DNA from: Deltaproteobacteria bacterium UBA2385
GTDB lineage: Bacteria; Myxococcota_A; UBA796; UBA2385
DNA length: 11,375 nt
Direction of reading: 5' to 3'
Assembly: GCA_002343455.1 (NCBI GenBank)
Contig: DDSR01000008.1
Span: forward strand, 1-11,375
Shown here: piece after piece, positions 4,349 through 11,375 of the stretch
Layout: every line of letters starts with the position of its first letter
Position numbering within the stretch: position 1 is the stretch's first letter
Translations under genes and position numbers: made by a program
Notes under the pieces: model-generated
What the model was told of the DNA's origin: nothing
What the model saw: only the letters and a program-made list of their open reading frames with translations
Databases searched by the model: none

Positions 4349-7300
4349 ATGTCCCCCCCTTCCCCCGTCCTCTCGTCACCTGTCCTCTCGTCTCCTGCCG
4401 AGCGCGCCTTGCTCGACCGGATCGACGTGCTCCTGCCCGCCGGGCCTCCCGTCGGCGGCCAGCGACTCTCCCCGGTCCGGGTGGTGGTGCCCTCCCGCAG
4501 CCTGCGGCTGCACCTGCTGCGGCGGATCCTGGCTCATCGCGGCCGCGGCATCGCCGGGCTGGTGGTCCAGACGCTCAGCGCGCTCTGCGCGGAGCTGTTG
4601 CAGGGCGCGGGTCAGCCCTCCCGGGCCGCCGACGCGCTGCTGGAGATCATCGTGCGCCGGCGGGTGGTGGGCCAGCCGGCCCTGGATCCGGTGCTGGGCG
4701 GGCTGGACGACGGCGGCGGCGCGGTGGTGCGGCCGGTGCGCGATCTGCTGGCGGCGGGCTTTCAGGCCGAGACGGACGCGGTGGCTGCGGCGCAGCTCCT
4801 GGCCGAGGTGCCGGACGGCAGCGCCTCGACGGCGCAGCTCCTGCGGGCCATCGCGGTGGTCGATGTGGCGGCCCGGGCGCGGCAGGAGCTGTCGGGCCTG
4901 GGGCTCGAGCTGCACAGCGACGCGATGCGGCGGGCGGCGGCGCTGGTGCGGCAGCAGCCTGCTCGGCTGGGTCCCGGGACCGTGCTGCTACACGGCTTCT
5001 TTGATGCCTCCGGCGCAGAGACCGAGCTGTTGACGGCCTTGATCGAGACCCGGGCGGCGCAGACGATCGCGGGGTCCACGCCGACCGAGCTCGTCCAGGT
5101 CCAGCTCGCCTGTGCCCCCAGCCCGCAGGCCGAAGCGCGGCAGGCGGCGCGGCTGTCGCAGAGCTGGCTGGCCCAGGGAGTCGAGCCCGAAGACATCGGC
5201 ATTGTCGTCTCGGACGCCTCCGCCTGGGCGGGGCGGCTGCGGCCCGAGCTGCGGGCGCTCTCGATCCCCTGGTCGGGGGTCGGCGCGCACGCGCCCGCTG
5301 GCCCGGCAATCCGGCGGATCCGGGCGCTGGGGACGGTCCTCTCCCGGCTGGGCGACTGCCCGCTGGACACCTTCATCGACGCCCTGGTGCTGCTGCGCGG
5401 GGCTGGTCGGGTGCGGCCCGAGGATCTGCGCCTGGGGCTGCGCGCGCTGGGGCTGGTGCGCCTGCGGCAGCTCGCCGAGCTGGACGTGGAACGCGCGCTT
5501 GGCGGCCGCTCGACCCTGCCGCTGCCGGCGCGCTTGGGACTGCTCTCCGACGACGATGAACCGGCGCAGGACGCCGCCCTGCCTCGGCGGCGACTGCCAG
5601 GGGCGGCCCTGCAAGCGGCCCAGCAGGCGGCCGCGGGGCTGATCGCCGCCTTCGCCTCGACCGAGGCGCTCCCCATCTCGAGCTGGCTGGCTGCGCTGGC
5701 CGCGCAGGCCCAGCAGCGGCTGGGCTGGGGGGATCCCGACGCCGCCTGGCGGGCCCTGGGCAGCGCCTCCAGCTCGCTGCTGGAGCGGGTCCCGGGCACA
5801 GTGCCCCTGCTGCGGTCCGAGCTGCACCTGCTGCTGATGCCGGTGCTCGAGGGCGCCGCCCTGGGTCCGATCGGCGGCGAGGGCGGCGGCGTCCAGATCC
5901 TCAACCTGGTGGAGGCCCGCGGCCGAGGCTTCTCCCGGGTGGTGGTGCTGGGCCTGAACCGGGGCGAGCTGCCACGGGCGACGGATCAGGACCCGCTGCT
6001 GCCGGATGTGCTGCGGCGGCGCCTGCGGGCGGTGCTGCCGGATCTCCCCTTGCTCGAAGACCGCCGCCAGGTCGAGCAGGACCACTTCCAGTCCCTGCTC
6101 GGCTGTGCCCCTCAGGTCCACCTGGTGTGGGCCGGCGCCGACGACAACGGGCGAACGATGCCTCAGTCGCCGCTGATCGAGCACCTGCGCATCCAGCGGC
6201 CCGAGCTCACGGTGCAGATCCTGCCGGTGCCGGGGGGCAGGCAGGACCCCCCAGGCGTCCAGGCGCCCCGCCCGCCTCGTGAGCACCTCCGCCATCGGGC
6301 CCTCTTTCACGGCTCCGACCGCGCCGGCCTCGCCCAGGTCCTCGCCCTTGGTTTGGGGGATCGGCGGCTGTCCGAGGGGCTGACGCGGGTGGCGAACGCC
6401 CGGGTGGCGGTGCTGGACGAGCTGGATGCCGGGGGGCCGGGCGCCTCGCTGGGCCCGTGCTCCGGGTTGGTTGGGCCGATGCTCGCGGGAGGCGATCCGC
6501 GTCGGGCACCGCTGTACGTGACGACGGTCGAGGGTGTGGCGAGCTGCGCCTGGCAGGCCTTCCTGGGCCGGGTGCTGCGGCTGGAGCCGGCCCCCGACCC
6601 GCAAGGGGCGCTGGTTGGCATCGACGCCCGCTGGGTGGGGACCGTCGTCCACGACGTGCTGGAGCGGATCACCCAGGCCAGCCTGGGCCAGGAGGGCAAG
6701 GTCGAGCTCCGGGTCGACGAGCTCAGCCAGAAGGCCGGCGCGGCGCTCGTCTGGCCCGCCCGGGACGAGCTCGAGCGGCTCTGTCGGGAGGCCGCCCAGC
6801 GCCTCGCCCTGGAAGAGGGCCTCGCCATCCCTGGGATGTGGCGGATCCTGGTGATCCGCAGCATGCCGATGCTCCAGGTGGCCCGCGCGCAGGACCTGGC
6901 CAACCCGGTCCAGGCGGTGCTCGGCGCCGAGCTCTCTGGACAGGCGACGGTGCAGACCGCGCAGGGCCCGCGGATCGTCCACTTCCGGGCGGACCGGGCC
7001 GACCGGCTGCCTGATGGGCGGCTGCGGCTGCTGGACTTCAAGACGGGCCGCCCCGTCTCGGACAAGCGCAAGGCCGAGGGCCGCGAGGCGGACCTCCTGC
7101 GAGAGACCCTGGCGGGCCGGCGCCTGCAGGCGGCGCTGTACGCGCGCGCGCTGCCCGAGGGGGCGGTCGGCAGCTACCTCGCCTTGCGGCCCGATGTGCT
7201 GGACGAGGACGACGAGGCCCGGCTGGCCTCGGTCCCGGGGCTCTCGATCGAGGCCGACGAGTACGGGGCGGCCTTGGACGCGGCCGCCGCGACCGCGATC

Positions 7301-7537
7301 GAGGCCTGGGAGTCCGGAGCGCTGAGCCCGCGCCTGGTGGACGCCTCGGGAGAGTCGCCCGCGGCCTGCGGCTGGTGCGAGCTGCGCCAGGCCTGCTCGC
7401 AAGGCGACTCCAGCGCCCGCCGCCGACAGACGATCTGGGCCAATGAGGCTGCCGAGGTGGACCCGCCCCTGGCCCAGGCGCACCGACTCTGGTGGCTGGG
7501 CCAGAAGCAACCGACCGTTGAAGGGGGAGGGGAGTGA
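4349..7537 (+). CDS. addB: ATP-dependent helicase/nuclease subunit AddB
   Basis: The protein has 1062 residues, a normal AddB length. The N-terminal inactive helicase-like part has no Walker A: it reads VRVVVPSRSLRLHLLRRI at 43-60, where some AddBs have GxSGSGKT. A conserved helicase-like segment is VQILNLVEARGRGFSRVVVLGLNRGELPR (515-543). The C-terminal RecB-type PD-(D/E)XK nuclease shows GTVVH (His768), Asp885, DFKTG (Asp896, Lys898) and Q927-x3-Y931. Cys733 (SCAWQAFL) and CGWCELRQAC (Cys1007, 1010, 1016) form the C...C-x2-C-x5-C iron-sulfur signature that staples the nuclease domain. AddB cuts one strand and, by analogy with Bacillus AddAB, reads Chi. The start is ATG 4349, with GGAG 5 bases upstream. 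An in-frame ATG at 4286 falls inside the dyad cluster and is less likely. Residues 6-15 are a PVLSS-like tandem repeat. The stop overlaps addA. Confidence 0.92.
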   Translation: MSPPSPVLSSPVLSSPAERALLDRIDVLLPAGPPVGGQRLSPVRVVVPSRSLRLHLLRRILAHRGRGIAGLVVQTLSALCAELLQGAGQPSRAADALLEIIVRRRVVGQPALDPVLGGLDDGGGAVVRPVRDLLAAGFQAETDAVAAAQLLAEVPDGSASTAQLLRAIAVVDVAARARQELSGLGLELHSDAMRRAAALVRQQPARLGPGTVLLHGFFDASGAETELLTALIETRAAQTIAGSTPTELVQVQLACAPSPQAEARQAARLSQSWLAQGVEPEDIGIVVSDASAWAGRLRPELRALSIPWSGVGAHAPAGPAIRRIRALGTVLSRLGDCPLDTFIDALVLLRGAGRVRPEDLRLGLRALGLVRLRQLAELDVERALGGRSTLPLPARLGLLSDDDEPAQDAALPRRRLPGAALQAAQQAAAGLIAAFASTEALPISSWLAALAAQAQQRLGWGDPDAAWRALGSASSSLLERVPGTVPLLRSELHLLLMPVLEGAALGPIGGEGGGVQILNLVEARGRGFSRVVVLGLNRGELPRATDQDPLLPDVLRRRLRAVLPDLPLLEDRRQVEQDHFQSLLGCAPQVHLVWAGADDNGRTMPQSPLIEHLRIQRPELTVQILPVPGGRQDPPGVQAPRPPREHLRHRALFHGSDRAGLAQVLALGLGDRRLSEGLTRVANARVAVLDELDAGGPGASLGPCSGLVGPMLAGGDPRRAPLYVTTVEGVASCAWQAFLGRVLRLEPAPDPQGALVGIDARWVGTVVHDVLERITQASLGQEGKVELRVDELSQKAGAALVWPARDELERLCREAAQRLALEEGLAIPGMWRILVIRSMPMLQVARAQDLANPVQAVLGAELSGQATVQTAQGPRIVHFRADRADRLPDGRLRLLDFKTGRPVSDKRKAEGREADLLRETLAGRRLQAALYARALPEGAVGSYLALRPDVLDEDDEARLASVPGLSIEADEYGAALDAAAATAIEAWESGALSPRLVDASGESPAACGWCELRQACSQGDSSARRRQTIWANEAAEVDPPLAQAHRLWWLGQKQPTVEGGGE
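4366..4395. repeat. 15-bp tandem repeat at the start of addB
   Basis: Two 15-base units (4366-4380 and 4381-4395) share an identical core GTCCTCTCGTC (4367-4377 and 4382-4392). They encode PVLSS twice in a Pro/Ser-rich tail ahead of the first conserved residues. The tail is probably disordered and tolerant of slippage. Confidence 0.8.
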
Positions 7538-7539
7538 TG
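7523..7539 (+). promoter_or_regulatory. addB stop / addA start junction with embedded ribosome binding site
   Basis: The last codons of addB (Gly-Gly-Gly-Glu) supply a purine run GGGGGAGGGGAG (7523-7534), with GGGAGG ending 6 bases before the ATG at 7537. The addB stop TGA (7535-7537) shares one base with that ATG (TGATG). A GTG at 7534 is also in frame, but its spacing to the purine run is too short. This arrangement favours coupled, balanced synthesis of the two subunits. Confidence 0.8.
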
Positions 7540-10500
7540 AACCTCGAAACACAGAGCGCCGTGGCGCAGGCCCGGCAGCGTGATCTCGCAGCCCGGCTGC
7601 TCGCCCAGGTGGAGTTCCGCCGCCCCCTGGTGATCGAGGCTGGAGCGGGCTCGGGAAAGACCGCGACCCTGGTGGCCCGGGTGCTGGCCTGGACGCTCGG
7701 CCCGGGCTGGGAGGAGGCCGCCGCGCGCTCCCCGCGGCCCGATCCGGACGAGGAGATCGCGCGCCGGGTGATGCGGGGGGTGCTGGCGATCACCTTCACC
7801 GAGGCCGCCTCCAGCGAGATGGCCGAGCGGGTGGGGCAGGGGATGCGCGCCGTCGCCGCCGGGGTGTTGCCGACCGCCGTGCTAGAGTCGAGCCTGCCGC
7901 CGCTGGAGTCGCAGGCGAGCCCGCGGGCCCGGGCCCTGGTCGCCGCGCTGGACCTGCTCGAGGTCCGGACGATTCACGCCTGCTGCGCCCAGATCCTGCG
8001 CCAGGCCTCGCTCGACGCCGGGATCCACCCCTCCTTCCGGGTGGACGCCGACGGCGAGGAGCGGGCCCAGGTCGTGCGCGAGCTGGTCGAGCAGCGCTTC
8101 GTCGAGGGCCTGGGCGAGCCGCCGGACGCGGAGCTGCTGGCCCTGGCCAGCCAGGGGGTCGGCCCCGCCGAGCTGGTGGAGGCGGTGCTGGCCCTGCTGG
8201 ACGCGGCGGTCGATCCGAAGGAGCTGGAAGAGGACCCCTTCTCCCCCGATCGGGTCGCGCCCCTGTTGAACGGGCTGCGCGTCGCGGTGCAGCGTGCGAG
8301 CCATGCCCTGCGGCCGCTGGCGGGGATGAAGCGGAGCACCAACCTGAAGAAGCTCGCCGAGGCGCTGGACGAGGTGGAGAGCGAGCTCAGCGCCGAGGTG
8401 GGCGTCGACGGGCTCGTACAGCTCTGCGAGGCCATCGCCACTGACCATGGCTCGGCCCTGACCAGCCTGCGCCAGGGCAAGCTGGGCAAGGCCGAGGCGG
8501 AGGCGCTGGGGGATGGCAAGGACCTCCGCGCGCTGGGTCAGCCCCTGGTCCGCCTGCTGGGCTTCCTCTCTGAGCTCGACGTGATCGGGGCTCGCCGGGC
8601 GGTCGAGCAGCTCCGGCCCCTGCTGGTGGCGGTCAAGCAGCGCCTGCGGGCGGCGGGGCTGCTCGGCTTCCAGGATCTGCTCAGCCTCAGCGCCCGCCTC
8701 CTGGACGAGCAGCCCGAGGTCGCCCAGCGCCTGCGCCGTAGCTATCGTCAGATCCTGGTCGACGAGTTCCAGGACACCGATCCTCTCCAGTGCAAGATCG
8801 TGGAGCGCCTCGCCCTGGACGGACCCGAAGAGGAGCGGCCGGGACTGTTCATCGTCGGGGATCCAAAACAGTCGATCTACGGGTGGCGCAGCGCCGATCT
8901 GCAGGCCTACGAGGACTTCGTACAGAAGCTGATGGCGATGGGGGGGCAGCGAGGCTCCTTGGTGGTCAACTTCCGCTCGGTGCCGGCGATCCTGCACGCG
9001 GTGGACCGGGCCGTCGCGCCGGTGATGCGCGAGGAGGCGGGCCGGCAGCCCCGCTTCGAGGCCCTGGTGCCTTGCGACAAGCTGGAGCACGAGCCCGGGT
9101 ACCGCTCCCCCGCGGGGAGGGCCCCGGTGGAGATCTGGCCCTGCTGGGCCTGGGAGGGCGAAGGTCCCGCCCGCGACACGGCCGAAAAGCAGCGCCGGCC
9201 TCAGGCTCGTCGGGTCGAGGCCCTGGCCCTGGCTCAGGACATCGCCGCCCTGCACGCCGAGGGGGTGCCCTGGAAGGAGATCGCCGTCCTCTTCCGCTCG
9301 GCCGGCGAGCTGCCGACCCTGGTCTCGGCCCTGCGGGACGCCGGGGTGCCCTACGCCGTGGAGCGTGACCGCAGCTACTTCCTGCGGCGGGAGATCCTGG
9401 ACGCCTCGGCCCTGGTGGCCCTGATCGCCTCGCCCCATGACGCGATCGCCCTGGTCGCCTGGCTGCGATCGGCGGTGGTCGGCTTGCCCGATGCGGCGCT
9501 GCTGCCGCTCTGGCGGCAGGGCTTCCCCGCCGCGATGGCCGAGCTGCACGGCCTCTCCGACCCGGCGATCGAGGTGCTCGACCGCTGCATCGATCGGGCG
9601 CTGCAGGATGTACAGTCGATGGACCCCGCACCTCCGGGCATCGAGCGTCTCACGGACTGGCCGGGGGTGCTGCGGGACGCCGTGCGACGGCTGGCCCTGC
9701 TCCGGAAGTCCTTCGCCAGCCAGCCGGCCGACCGCTTCGTCGACGACATCCGCCGCCTGAGCCTGCTCGAAGAGGTCGAGGCCTCACGCTACCTGGGCGC
9801 CTGGCGGCTGGCCAACCTGGACCGCTTCTTCCGCGGGCTGCGGGACGGGCTGGCCGAGGGCAAGGAGATCCACGCCCTGCTGCGCGGCCTGCGCGAGGGC
9901 ATCGCCGGCCAGCGCCAGGACGAGGAGGGCCGCCCCCTGGAGGCCGCCCAGGACGCGGTCCACCTGATGACCATCCACAAGTCCAAGGGCCTGGGGATCG
10001 AGCACATCTACCTGATCGGCCTGGATCGCCAGCCCGCCGCGAACCGGAAGCCTCCGACGACCGTTCAGGACGCCCTGGCCTGGTCTCTGTTCGGCTGCGC
10101 CTCGCCGGGTCTGTACTTCAGCCAGGAGCGCGCGCGTCGGGTCGAGAAGGCCGAGCTGGTCCGCCTCCTGTACGTGGCGATGACCCGGGCCAAGCAGCGC
10201 CTCGTCCTGACGGGGCTGTGGCCCGGCCTGCGAGAGCCGGTGGATCCCGACGAGGGCAGCAGCCTGCTGGACCTGCTGGGCTCCTGGGATCAGCTCCCGG
10301 TCGAGCTGCTCACCGTTGCGCGCGGGCTCGGACCCCAGGTCGACCGCCTCGAGCTGGAGGGGGCCAGCCTCTACCTCCCCGGTCGCTGGCAGGATCCGGT
10401 CCTGACCGCAAGCAAGGGGCAAGCCGACGATCCTGCCGACTGCGCCTCGCCCGCCCAGGTCCAGGCGCAGGCGGCCGCCCTGGCCGTGGCGCACACCCAG

Positions 10501-11121
10501 GCCCAGGCTCGGATGCGCCGACCCTGGACCGCGGCCCCCTCCCGGGACCTGGGGCCGGAGCCCCACGCGGTCGAGCTGGGCGAGCGCCACCCCGACGCCG
10601 ATCTCGCCGCCGCGCTGGGGACGGTCGTCCACCGGGCCCTGGAGCTGCTCGACTTCGAGGGCGGCTCGCTGGAGACCGCCTGGGAGCAGGCCAGCGCCCT
10701 GGCCTGGCAGCAGGAGCGGGCCTCGGTCGAGCCCGCGCTGGCCGAGCGCATCGAGGCCCGGGTCCTGCCCCTCCTGCGGCACATCGGCGGTGGCAGGCTG
10801 TTGGAGCGGCTCTGGCAGCAGCGCGCGCAGGTGCTGGCGCGAGAGCTGCCCTTCCTCCTGCCCGCTCCGGGGCTCGGCCCGGTCGGGGCGGTGGTGGGCT
10901 CGATCGACCTCGTGCTCTGGGATCCGGCCGCCGCCAGCTGGGTGGTGGTGGACTTCAAGACGGACGAGGTGGACGAAGCCAACATCGCCGCCCGCGCGGA
11001 GCACCACGCGGCGCAGCTCGGGGCCTACCAGCGGGCCCTGGCCGAGGCCTGGAAGCTGCCCCTGCTGCCGCGGGCCGAGGTCTGGTTCCTGCGACCTGAC
11101 CGGGCGGTGGCGCTGGGTTGA
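7537..11121 (+). CDS. addA: ATP-dependent helicase/nuclease subunit AddA
   Basis: The protein has 1194 residues, typical for AddA. It is a superfamily 1A (UvrD/Rep-like) 3'-5' helicase with a nuclease tail. Helicase motifs in order: Walker A AGAGSGKT (35-42), Ia ITFTEAASSEM (85-95), Ic TIHA (145-148), II LVDEFQDTD (407-415), III GDPKQSIYGWR (441-451), IV VNFRS (477-481), V MTIHKSKGLGIEH (811-823) and VI LLYVAMTRAKQRL (877-889). The C-terminal PD-(D/E)XK nuclease has GTVVH (His1032), GSIDL (Asp1124), VVDFKTDE (Asp1139, Lys1141) and QLGAY (Gln1160, Tyr1164), all apparently intact. With AddB it should unwind and degrade broken duplex ends and load RecA at a Chi-like site. The start is ATG 7537 (TGATG overlap with addB). 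RecB would also share these motifs, but the addB neighbour and the absence of recC or recD here favour AddA. Confidence 0.94.
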   Translation: MNLETQSAVAQARQRDLAARLLAQVEFRRPLVIEAGAGSGKTATLVARVLAWTLGPGWEEAAARSPRPDPDEEIARRVMRGVLAITFTEAASSEMAERVGQGMRAVAAGVLPTAVLESSLPPLESQASPRARALVAALDLLEVRTIHACCAQILRQASLDAGIHPSFRVDADGEERAQVVRELVEQRFVEGLGEPPDAELLALASQGVGPAELVEAVLALLDAAVDPKELEEDPFSPDRVAPLLNGLRVAVQRASHALRPLAGMKRSTNLKKLAEALDEVESELSAEVGVDGLVQLCEAIATDHGSALTSLRQGKLGKAEAEALGDGKDLRALGQPLVRLLGFLSELDVIGARRAVEQLRPLLVAVKQRLRAAGLLGFQDLLSLSARLLDEQPEVAQRLRRSYRQILVDEFQDTDPLQCKIVERLALDGPEEERPGLFIVGDPKQSIYGWRSADLQAYEDFVQKLMAMGGQRGSLVVNFRSVPAILHAVDRAVAPVMREEAGRQPRFEALVPCDKLEHEPGYRSPAGRAPVEIWPCWAWEGEGPARDTAEKQRRPQARRVEALALAQDIAALHAEGVPWKEIAVLFRSAGELPTLVSALRDAGVPYAVERDRSYFLRREILDASALVALIASPHDAIALVAWLRSAVVGLPDAALLPLWRQGFPAAMAELHGLSDPAIEVLDRCIDRALQDVQSMDPAPPGIERLTDWPGVLRDAVRRLALLRKSFASQPADRFVDDIRRLSLLEEVEASRYLGAWRLANLDRFFRGLRDGLAEGKEIHALLRGLREGIAGQRQDEEGRPLEAAQDAVHLMTIHKSKGLGIEHIYLIGLDRQPAANRKPPTTVQDALAWSLFGCASPGLYFSQERARRVEKAELVRLLYVAMTRAKQRLVLTGLWPGLREPVDPDEGSSLLDLLGSWDQLPVELLTVARGLGPQVDRLELEGASLYLPGRWQDPVLTASKGQADDPADCASPAQVQAQAAALAVAHTQAQARMRRPWTAAPSRDLGPEPHAVELGERHPDADLAAALGTVVHRALELLDFEGGSLETAWEQASALAWQQERASVEPALAERIEARVLPLLRHIGGGRLLERLWQQRAQVLARELPFLLPAPGLGPVGAVVGSIDLVLWDPAAASWVVVDFKTDEVDEANIAARAEHHAAQLGAYQRALAEAWKLPLLPRAEVWFLRPDRAVALG

Positions 11122-11124
11122 GGC

Positions 11125-11375
11125 TCAGCGACCGGAGGCGGGGATCCGCGCCCAGAACTCCTCTTCGGCGCTTCCCAGCAACAGCCGCAGCTCTTCGGGC
11201 GCCACCGGGGGGTTGGCGGTGGGCTGCTGGCTGCCCAGCACGGCCTGCGAGCGACCGCAGAGCGGGCTGGCCTGCTCGGCCCGGCTGAGCACGAGGCCCG
11301 GGAGCTCGGCCTCCAGGACGCTGGCCAGGATCGCCTGGGCGAGCTCCAGCGGCAGGTCGCGGCCCAGCACCAGCT
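11125..11375 (-). CDS. Unidentified protein, C-terminal fragment
   Basis: The last 82 codons and part of another are visible; the gene enters from the right edge. The reading frame is open to the edge, with nearly all third positions G or C, so it looks genuinely coding. A GTG at 11370 could be a start, but the frame stays open beyond it and it is more likely internal. The sequence has an amphipathic helix-like stretch (LPLELAQAILASVLEAELPG), a segment with one Cys (ASPLCGRSQAVLGSQQ), and an acidic end (EELRLLLGSAEEEFWARIP). I do not recognise the family. It converges on addA with only 3 bases between the two stops, so any terminator for either gene must lie inside the other's coding sequence. 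Confidence 0.65.
   Translation of the reverse strand, partial: LVLGRDLPLELAQAILASVLEAELPGLVLSRAEQASPLCGRSQAVLGSQQPTANPPVAPEELRLLLGSAEEEFWARIPASGR

Noticed and set aside
4988..7552. An 854-codon open frame on the minus strand opposite addB
   Set aside because: It is antisense to a gene with clear AddB motifs. Long antisense frames are expected at this GC, and its protein is low-complexity Gln/Gly/Arg/Leu with no family features.
7882..9549. A 555-codon open frame on the minus strand opposite addA
   Set aside because: It lies over helicase motifs II-IV of addA and encodes compositionally biased Gln/Gly/Leu-rich sequence without recognisable domains.

Overview
The window is very GC-rich, and its third codon positions are almost all G or C. 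Its gene content points to a Gram-negative bacterium of the old delta-proteobacterial group, most plausibly Myxococcota or a relative. The clues are a membrane-anchored LysM protein with an AgmX/PglI (TonB-like) C-terminal domain, a secreted PPC plus IPT/TIG protein, a stand-alone secretin N0 (STN) domain and an addB-addA pair. The taxonomic call is an inference; there is no rRNA or other marker gene here.

Layout. Positions 1-1074 (minus strand) hold a class I SAM-dependent methyltransferase, translationally coupled by an ATGA overlap to a class III alcohol dehydrogenase (FrmA/AdhC type) that runs off the left edge. Positions 1160-1990 (plus) encode the LysM/AgmX-type envelope protein, divergent from the methyltransferase. 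It converges, with an 8-base gap, on a minus-strand secreted protein (1999-3027) of PPC, IPT/TIG and subtilase-propeptide-like modules without a protease domain. That gene has visibly lower GC than its surroundings. Next is a 451-base gap (3028-3478) containing three consecutive imperfect palindromes, two of them sharing a 32-base direct repeat. A small plus-strand pair follows: a VOC (glyoxalase-fold) protein (3479-3883) and an exported STN-domain protein (3893-4249).

The right two thirds is a two-gene operon, addB (4349-7537) and addA (7537-11121), joined by a TGATG stop/start overlap. AddB keeps the four-cysteine Fe-S signature and a full nuclease motif set but has no Walker A. AddA has all UvrD-type helicase motifs plus its own C-terminal nuclease. 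Together they should form the two-nuclease AddAB enzyme that resects double-strand breaks for RecA-dependent repair. The 99-base gap before addB carries four copies (two exact repeats of the dyad, two variants) of CGGA-NN-TCCG, a candidate operator cluster. The right edge holds the 3' end of an unidentified minus-strand gene that converges on addA with a 3-base gap.

I saw no rRNA, tRNA, CRISPR array, transposase or phage gene. The least explained items are the CGGANNTCCG cluster, the palindrome cluster at 3178-3369, and the propeptide-like protein in its low-GC patch. I see no clearly new multi-gene system; the main operon is a known repair machine.
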